A stretch of 5,627 bases of DNA from Bacteriovoracaceae bacterium (GTDB lineage Bacteria; Bdellovibrionota; UBA1018), in the NCBI GenBank assembly GCA_947475645.1, contig CANJNU010000075.1, positions 1 to 5,627 on the forward strand. Reading direction: 5' to 3'. Of this stretch, positions 1-4,365 are shown piece by piece. Under the pieces are notes generated by a model. It saw only the letters and a program-made list of their open reading frames with translations, was not told the origin of the DNA and made no database searches. The position numbers and the translations under genes are program-made. Position 1 is the stretch's first letter; every line of letters begins with the position of its first letter.

Positions 1-504
1 GCCCTGATTGGCCACCATTTTAGGAGTTAAAATTTGAAGAGTTTCCAAAAAATAATCGGTGTCTGTTGTAAGCGGACAAGCCACAAACGCCCCCGCAGCA
101 AAACCCACTAAGCCTACGCGGTCGCCGCGAACCTGTTCTGCCAAGGTTCGCAGGAAGTGCTTCGCCTTCTTAAGCCGACTGGGAGGAACATCTTCGACCT
201 CCATGCTGTTGGAGATATCCAGAAGCACCAAAATATCGAGGCCGGTTGTTTTTGCGGTCTCTTCGTGCGTGCCCCATTGCGGCCGCGAAAGGGCCAAGAA
301 TAGAAAGAGAAGCCCCAACAACCAAAACCCTCCCTTCCTAAGTCGTGCAGTTGCGTCATATTCGGGAAGCAGCGATCGCCAAAGCAAAGGGCTGATCATC
401 TTCGCGAGAGAAGCCTTTCGTCGGGATTCGTCCCAGCGACCCACAAAAAAGAGGGGCAACAGCATGAGTAAAAGCCAGAGCCACTGGGGCGACTGAAACC
501 TCAT
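1..504 (-). CDS. batB: BatB, VWA-domain membrane protein, 3' end outside window
   Basis: Translating down from the ATG at 502-504 gives 168 codons with no stop before the left edge. The protein begins MRFQSPQWLWLLLMLLPLFF, a hydrophobic segment at about 8-22. A second span lies at about 59-72, ending ALSRPQWG, the BatA/BatB hallmark. The VWA domain starts near 88, with the metal-site motif Asp96-x-Ser98-x-Ser100 in DISNSM; GDRVGLVGFAAGAF (127-140) then CPLTTDTDYF (143-152) matches BatB closely. The remaining Thr and Asp metal ligands and the C-terminal span would lie outside the window. Its place right after batA fits BatB, which in many genomes is fused to or followed by a TPR (BatC) gene; that cannot be seen here. 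It should form a periplasm-facing VWA partner of BatA. The start is fixed by a 4-base overlap with batA and an internal GGAGG. Confidence 0.92.
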   Translation of the reverse strand, partial: MRFQSPQWLWLLLMLLPLFFVGRWDESRRKASLAKMISPLLWRSLLPEYDATARLRKGGFWLLGLLFLFLALSRPQWGTHEETAKTTGLDILVLLDISNSMEVEDVPPSRLKKAKHFLRTLAEQVRGDRVGLVGFAAGAFVACPLTTDTDYFLETLQILTPKMVANQG

Positions 505-1484
505 GGAATGATCCTCCACCAGAAGCGAGCAACGATCTGCTCAACCAGAAAAAAGAAGAGGCTCCATTTAAGAGGGAACTGAAACGCCTCCTCGTATTTA
601 ATCTTTTCGGTCGACTTAATTTCAGTCTTTTCTAGCTGATCGATCTCTTTAAATACCTTTTCGAGGGTTCCGTAATCTGTAACTCGGTAAAATTTTCCAC
701 CAGTTTTGGCAGCAATCTCTTGAAGGAGGGTTGGATTCAGTGCGTTCTCAAACCATTGATAACTCACGATCTGATTTCCGAAAACACCCTTGCTTCGAAT
801 GGGCATTTTGACACGCCCTTCCTTGCCAATCGCGATGGTATAAACCCGAATGCCGTACCCAGAGGCTAACTCGCCCGCTGTGGCTGGATCGACCTGACCG
901 ACGTTATTATCGCCGTCGGTGAGCAAAATAATAACCCGACTCTTTGCTGTTGAGTTACGAAGGCGATTAATCGCAACAGAGAGCCCATCACCAATGGCGG
1001 TACCATCTTTGAGTACACCTAATTGAGCATCCTGAAGACTTCTCAGAACTAGAGTATAATCTAAAGTGGGTGGGGCTAAGGTAAGCGCTTCTCCGCTAAA
1101 AATGACAAATCCGATTCGGTCATTTTGGCGTCCCTTAATGAATCCTTGCATCATCTCTTTGGCGACCGAAAAACGAGAGCGATCAGCCAAGTCCTCTATA
1201 TTCATACTGGCCGAGAAATCCATCACCATCATAATGTCTAAGCCTGAAACTGTGCGCTCGGTTTGCTTAAAGCTCGTTTGAGGCCGAGCAAGCGCCAGAA
1301 TCATCAACACAAACGCCAGCGACTTCAAAGCCATTAAAATTTTCAAAGGACTTTTGTGAGCCACCTTCTCTGAAATCGGAACCGAGAACGTGAGCGGTGC
1401 CGGCTTATTTCTATAAATCCACCACCGATACACAAACGGAAGAAGCAAGAGCAACAGAAGAAAAGGCCAATGAGCAAACCTCAT
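501..1484 (-). CDS. batA: BatA, VWA-domain membrane protein
   Basis: This 327-residue protein is full length for BatA. A hydrophobic N-terminal segment (about 5-24) and a second span (about 47-66, ending in the family-typical ALARPQ) form the BatA N-terminal region. The VWA domain runs from about 82 to 280, with an intact metal site: Asp89-x-Ser91-x-Ser93 in DFSASM, Thr162 in KDGTAIGDGL, and Asp190 in LLTDGDNN. The C-terminus has a third hydrophobic segment (about 303-317) and ends Arg-Ile-Ile-Pro, as BatA proteins commonly do. The VWA domain should face the periplasm, held at the inner membrane. The family was named from Bacteroides aerotolerance; in other bacteria a role in envelope stress or protein assembly is proposed, not settled. 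ATGA overlaps couple it to the genes on both sides. With batB next to it, it looks like an old tandem VWA duplication. Confidence 0.95.
   Translation of the reverse strand: MRFAHWPFLLLLLLLPFVYRWWIYRNKPAPLTFSVPISEKVAHKSPLKILMALKSLAFVLMILALARPQTSFKQTERTVSGLDIMMVMDFSASMNIEDLADRSRFSVAKEMMQGFIKGRQNDRIGFVIFSGEALTLAPPTLDYTLVLRSLQDAQLGVLKDGTAIGDGLSVAINRLRNSTAKSRVIILLTDGDNNVGQVDPATAGELASGYGIRVYTIAIGKEGRVKMPIRSKGVFGNQIVSYQWFENALNPTLLQEIAAKTGGKFYRVTDYGTLEKVFKEIDQLEKTEIKSTEKIKYEEAFQFPLKWSLFFFLVEQIVARFWWRIIP
513..517 (-). promoter_or_regulatory. Ribosome binding site of batB, inside batA
   Basis: GGAGG on the minus strand lies 8 bases before the batB ATG (502-504), within the codons for the Trp-Trp-Arg-Ile-Ile-Pro end of BatA. 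It supports the ATGA start overlap. Confidence 0.7.
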
Positions 1485-2416
1485 TTCACTTCTCCTTCAG
1501 CCCGGCGCGTGCTCTTTACCCAGTCTCGTAATGCTCTCAGCAAAACAAAACCTTCATCAGGAAGCGGCAGATGATCAGTAAATTTGACTTGATCGAGCCG
1601 ATCGAACATTTCCTTCAACTCTTGAACTCTCTCTTCACTCAGCCCTTGCGTCTTTCGAAGTAAATCTAACATCTCACGCGTGGTCGACTCAACAGCGTCT
1701 ACTTTGAAGCGGGCCCCTACATAAGCCTTTCCAATCTCGGAGAGTCTAAAATAGTGTTCTTTATATTTGCCTAGAGCGAGAGAACTATTTTGCTCTAAAT
1801 CAGCTAAAGCCATCAATGCAATTTGATCTTCGGACTTATTGGGCTGAATCGGTAGCACCACTTCAACCGGTTTTCTTGAAGCCTTCCATTTTCGATACAC
1901 TCGAAGCAACCCGTACAAAACTGCCAATAACGCAAGAACACCCACTCCCCCCAAAATCCAGGGAAAGTCGAGCGCAAGCGGCGCTTTCAATGCGGCCGGT
2001 TGTTCTGCTTGAGGAACGGCTTCGACTTGAACTGTAAGAGGCTGGGTACGCGCAAAAGATTTTCCAATACCTTCTGGCTTCCTATAAATCCCTAACGACG
2101 GAAGAGTAAGATTTCCGCCTTGAATGGGACACGCTTTAAATCGAAGCTCACCCAGCGGCGATTCGGCTGAACTGAGCGACTGCAGCTGCCATCCTTGGTT
2201 AAACAAAACATCGCCCTGAGTCGACGAGTCTTTATCGATCGCCACTGCGGGCATATCCAATGCAAGATCCTTCGCCGGGTCGGTACCACTGGGTGTTGTA
2301 AAACCTACCACTTTAAGCGAAACACAATCGCCTAACTTAAGCTTCGTGCCTTGCAGATCTAAGCGCTCTAGATCGTGCGCGGGAAGGCTTAGAAAATCCA
2401 TGCCTACTTGGCTCAT
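1481..2416 (-). CDS. BatD/DUF4381-like single-span membrane protein
   Basis: This 311-residue protein has three parts. Residues 1-150 look beta-rich; around 101-133 a GNLTLPSLGIYRKP stretch, then PLTVQVEAV resembles the repeats of BatD-type (oxygen tolerance) proteins. It holds two cysteines, Cys31 and Cys96. Residues 153-173 are a clear membrane span, followed by Arg-Val-Tyr-Arg-Lys-Trp-Lys, so the positive-inside rule puts the C-terminal part in the cytoplasm. Residues 198-301 form a helical domain like the C-terminal part of DUF4381/BatD proteins (HYFRLSEIGKAYVGARF, then a Thr-Thr-Arg-Glu-Met-Leu segment and DQVKFTD). The position between DUF58 and BatA is the usual slot of DUF4381 genes, but those are commonly near 150-170 residues, so this one carries an extra N-terminal domain. 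No signal peptide is seen. An in-frame TAG at 2438-2440 leaves no usable earlier start. It probably tethers or presents the VWA partners. The exact family name is uncertain. Confidence 0.85.
   Translation of the reverse strand: MSQVGMDFLSLPAHDLERLDLQGTKLKLGDCVSLKVVGFTTPSGTDPAKDLALDMPAVAIDKDSSTQGDVLFNQGWQLQSLSSAESPLGELRFKACPIQGGNLTLPSLGIYRKPEGIGKSFARTQPLTVQVEAVPQAEQPAALKAPLALDFPWILGGVGVLALLAVLYGLLRVYRKWKASRKPVEVVLPIQPNKSEDQIALMALADLEQNSSLALGKYKEHYFRLSEIGKAYVGARFKVDAVESTTREMLDLLRKTQGLSEERVQELKEMFDRLDQVKFTDHLPLPDEGFVLLRALRDWVKSTRRAEGEVK
1492..1497 (-). promoter_or_regulatory. Ribosome binding site of batA, inside the upstream gene
   Basis: AAGGAG on the minus strand lies 7 bases before the batA ATG (1482-1484). 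This is the best Shine-Dalgarno match in the window. It falls in the last codons (Glu-Gly-Glu) of the BatD/DUF4381-like gene and fixes the batA start at the ATGA overlap. Confidence 0.75.
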
Positions 2417-3291
2417 CTTCTTCGCCTCGAACGAGTTCTAAAAAAGCGAACAACCGCCTCTGCATAGTCTTCGTGCGTAAATACTTTAACCGTTTCGACT
2501 TGAGCGCCCTTTATGGCCGTCTGCTGGTCGGTTTCAAACTCGGTTCGATGCTCCTCTAGCCATTGTTTGAAAGCGTACGACGACGTATCGACCCACTGTT
2601 CTTTACCGGTTTCGGGATCAACGAAAATAAATGAGTCTACTTCAGGCACACGCGTCTCGCGCTCGTCGCCTACCACCATCGCAATAACGTCGTGCCGCCG
2701 GGCCAAGCGTTTAAGCGCTACATCATAACCCTGAGTCATAAAGTCGCTAATCACAAATACAACACCACTATGCTTCATGATTCGGTTGGCCGCTTCAAGT
2801 GCCCCAGAAAGATCGGTTCCCTGAGTTCGGGCCGAATATCCCAGCACATCACGAATCACTCGTAGAATGTGTTGCTTGCCTTTCTTCGGTGGCACAATTT
2901 TTTCAACCTCTCCGGCAAAGAGAAGTAGTCCCACTTTATCACCCGTATGAACAGCCGCGTACGCTAACATGCCAGCAATCTCTGCAGAAATCTCGCCTTT
3001 TAACTTCTTGGTAGAACCGAAGTTCTTGGATGCAGAGACATCTACCACCAAAAATACGGTAAGCTCTCGCTCCTCTTCATATTTCTTCAATAAAGGTTCA
3101 CGCGCACGAGCGCTGACTTTCCAATCAATATGACGAACATCGTCGCCCGGCTGATAAACTCGATGCTCCGAAAACTGTACACCCTGCCCCTTAAACGAAC
3201 TTCTGTAACTGCCCGACATGACATCATCCACCATCTTGCGCGTGGTAATCTCAATTAGCCGGACCTTTCGAATCAGTTCGTCAGGTAACAT
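2413..3291 (-). CDS. DUF58 domain protein, VWA-like MoxR partner
   Basis: This 292-residue soluble protein has no signal peptide or membrane span, as is usual for the short DUF58 class. The DUF58 signature is clear at about 37-73: VQFSEHRVYQPGDDVRHIDW, then Lys-Val-Ser-Ala-Arg and a Lys-Lys-Tyr-Glu-Glu-Glu stretch. A VWA-like fold follows with a complete metal-site pattern: Asp84-x-Ser86-x-Ser88, Thr159 in GTD, and Asp183 in ISDF. Proteins of this family sit beside moxR in most bat-type operons and are presumed cytoplasmic partners or adaptors of the ATPase; no enzymatic activity is established. The C-terminus ends Arg-Ser-Arg-Arg-Arg-Arg; the codons for this basic tail also hold the ribosome binding site of the next gene. 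Its TGA overlaps the next ATG by 4 bases. The start is supported by GAGGA 4 bases upstream. Family call is firm; role is inferred from neighbours. Confidence 0.93.
   Translation of the reverse strand: MLPDELIRKVRLIEITTRKMVDDVMSGSYRSSFKGQGVQFSEHRVYQPGDDVRHIDWKVSARAREPLLKKYEEERELTVFLVVDVSASKNFGSTKKLKGEISAEIAGMLAYAAVHTGDKVGLLLFAGEVEKIVPPKKGKQHILRVIRDVLGYSARTQGTDLSGALEAANRIMKHSGVVFVISDFMTQGYDVALKRLARRHDVIAMVVGDERETRVPEVDSFIFVDPETGKEQWVDTSSYAFKQWLEEHRTEFETDQQTAIKGAQVETVKVFTHEDYAEAVVRFFRTRSRRRR
2425..2428 (-). promoter_or_regulatory. Ribosome binding site of the BatD/DUF4381-like gene, inside the DUF58 gene
   Basis: GAGG on the minus strand lies 8 bases before the ATG at 2414-2416, embedded in the arginine-rich C-terminal codons of the DUF58 gene. 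Together with the ATGA overlap at 2413-2416 it points to reinitiation by ribosomes finishing the upstream gene. Confidence 0.55.
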
Positions 3292-3295
3292 AAAA

Positions 3296-3300
3296 TCCTC
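3296..3300 (-). promoter_or_regulatory. Ribosome binding site of the DUF58 gene
   Basis: GAGGA on the minus strand ends 4 bases before the ATG at 3289-3291. It supports that start. It lies partly in the downstream copy of the tandem repeat; the upstream copy offers a second GAGG 10 bases further away, too far for efficient use with this ATG. Confidence 0.7.
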
Positions 3301-3315
3301 AGGGTGCCTCAGGGT
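3297..3315 (-). repeat. Tandem 9-base repeat in the moxR-DUF58 gap
   Basis: The minus strand reads ACCCTGAGG twice (3307-3315 and 3297-3305), separated by one C, giving a 10-base period. Each copy contains CCTGAGG, a near-palindrome of form CCTNAGG, and a Shine-Dalgarno-like GAGG. It fills most of the 30-base gap between moxR and the DUF58 gene. It could be a small slippage duplication of the ribosome binding site or two half-sites for a binding protein. Chance is also possible at this length. Confidence 0.6.
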
Positions 3316-3321
3316 AAAAGA

Positions 3322-4314
3322 TCAGGGAACTTCAACTTGTTCCAAAATCTTTCGAATCAGCTGCTCACTATCCACACCATCTGCTTCGGCTTCGAACGAA
3401 ACCTGAATTCGGTGCCTGAGTACATCGTAGGCAATCGACTTCACATCTTCAGGGGTAACGAAACCACGGTGCTGTACAAACGCATTTGCGCGACTTGCTT
3501 TGGCTAAAGCCAATGTTGCCCGGGGACTTGCCCCTATCTGAATTTGTTGCTTCAACTTGGGTAGCCCAAACTTCTCGGGAAAGCGGGTTGCAAACACGAT
3601 AGCCAAAATATAGTCTTTCAGCTTTTCGTCCATGTAGATCTGCGAACAGAGCTCGCGTGCTTCCAAGATCACTTTGGGATGACAGACTTTCGAGGCCCTC
3701 GGAGGCGTTACTCCCGACATGCGGTTCAAAATGTTTTTCTCTTCGCCCAGCGTGGGATAACCTACTTTAACCTTAAATAGAAATCGATCGAGTTGCGCCT
3801 CGGGCAAGGGATAGGTTCCCTCTTGCTCGATTGGATTTTGAGTTGCCAAAACCACGAATGGATCCGCCATGGGATAAGTGGTTTCGCCGATTGTGACCTG
3901 ATGCTCGCCCATAGCCTCGAGTAAAGCGCTTTGAACCTTAGCGGGAGCACGGTTAATCTCATCGGCTAAAATAAGACTCGAAAAAATCGGACCCTTTTTA
4001 ACCGAAAACTCGCCTGTTTTTTGATTAAAGATCATCGTTCCGATGAGGTCGGAAGGAAGAAGATCGGGGGTGAACTGGATTCGCTGAAAGTCAGCCTGAA
4101 TGACATCGGCTAGCGTTTTAATCGTAAGCGTTTTTGCCAATCCCGGAAGACCTTCAAGAAGAACGTGTCCATCACAGAGCAGGGCTTGCAAAAGGCGTTC
4201 AAGCAAGCTTCGCTGCCCCACCACCACTTTGCCCGCCTCTGCGAGAAGCACATCCACGAACTGACTGCGTTGCCGAATCTCTTCAGTAAGAGCTTGCACA
4301 TCCATGTTTGCCAT
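3322..4314 (-). CDS. moxR: MoxR-family AAA+ ATPase
   Basis: This 330-residue protein is a full-length MoxR ATPase (AAA_3 domain plus AAA_lid_2), a cytoplasmic ring-forming chaperone-like motor that works with VWA-domain partners. Visible motifs in order: Walker A GLPGLAKT at 55-62; the family-typical FTPDLLPSDLIG around 81-92; Walker B LILADE at 114-119 followed by INRAP; sensor 1 ATQNP with Asn160; LPEAQLDRF with putative arginine finger Arg177; sensor 2 GASPRA with Arg265. All catalytic positions are intact. ATG at 4312-4314 is the likely start, though Met4 (4303-4305) is an alternative. Neither has a good Shine-Dalgarno; only a GGA lies 5 bases ahead of the first. This fits leaderless initiation from the promoter just upstream. 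The stop is 30 bases before the DUF58 gene. In this arrangement its likely clients are the DUF58, BatA and BatB proteins. Family assignment is near certain; the physiological target is unknown. Confidence 0.96.
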   Translation of the reverse strand: MANMDVQALTEEIRQRSQFVDVLLAEAGKVVVGQRSLLERLLQALLCDGHVLLEGLPGLAKTLTIKTLADVIQADFQRIQFTPDLLPSDLIGTMIFNQKTGEFSVKKGPIFSSLILADEINRAPAKVQSALLEAMGEHQVTIGETTYPMADPFVVLATQNPIEQEGTYPLPEAQLDRFLFKVKVGYPTLGEEKNILNRMSGVTPPRASKVCHPKVILEARELCSQIYMDEKLKDYILAIVFATRFPEKFGLPKLKQQIQIGASPRATLALAKASRANAFVQHRGFVTPEDVKSIAYDVLRHRIQVSFEAEADGVDSEQLIRKILEQVEVP

Positions 4315-4365
4315 AGATCCGCATCATAACGCCGCACCCTCAACAACGTCAACGGCTTGAAATCT
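4315..4365 (-). other. 51-base gap between the lipoprotein-like gene and moxR
   Basis: This is the largest gap in the window. It holds the candidate -35 and -10 boxes and nothing resembling a rho-independent terminator: no GC-rich stem followed by a T run on the minus strand. Read-through from the upstream gene into moxR is therefore possible alongside initiation from the internal promoter. Confidence 0.6.
4323..4352 (-). promoter_or_regulatory. Candidate sigma70-type promoter for moxR
   Basis: On the minus strand, TTGACG (4347-4352) matches the -35 consensus at 5 of 6 positions. TATGAT (4323-4328) matches the -10 consensus at 5 of 6, and the spacer is 18 bases. The pair lies in the only sizeable gap of the window, between the upstream stop and the moxR ATG. 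Only 8 bases separate the -10 box from that ATG. A start site about 7 bases past the -10 would fall around 4314-4318, leaving almost no 5' leader. The call is from pattern and position alone. Confidence 0.5.

Noticed and set aside
59..496. Plus-strand open frame of 145 codons
   Set aside because: It is antisense to the clear BatB coding sequence, has no plausible Shine-Dalgarno, and its translation is low-complexity and basic with no recognisable domain.
114..544. Two short minus-strand open frames covering the left end in other frames
   Set aside because: The BatB frame from ATG 502-504 is continuous, has diagnostic motifs and explains the region; the other two are out-of-frame shadows.
3923..3932. 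10-base perfect palindrome AAAGCGCTTT inside moxR
   Set aside because: It falls in conserved coding sequence right after Walker B (Gln-Ser-Ala-Leu region); a palindrome of this length is expected by chance in several kilobases.
4110..4352. Alternative minus-strand start giving an 80-codon frame overlapping the moxR 5' end
   Set aside because: It is out of frame with the ATPase, its codons overlap the well-defined Walker A region in the wrong frame, and its start lies in the candidate promoter's -35 box.
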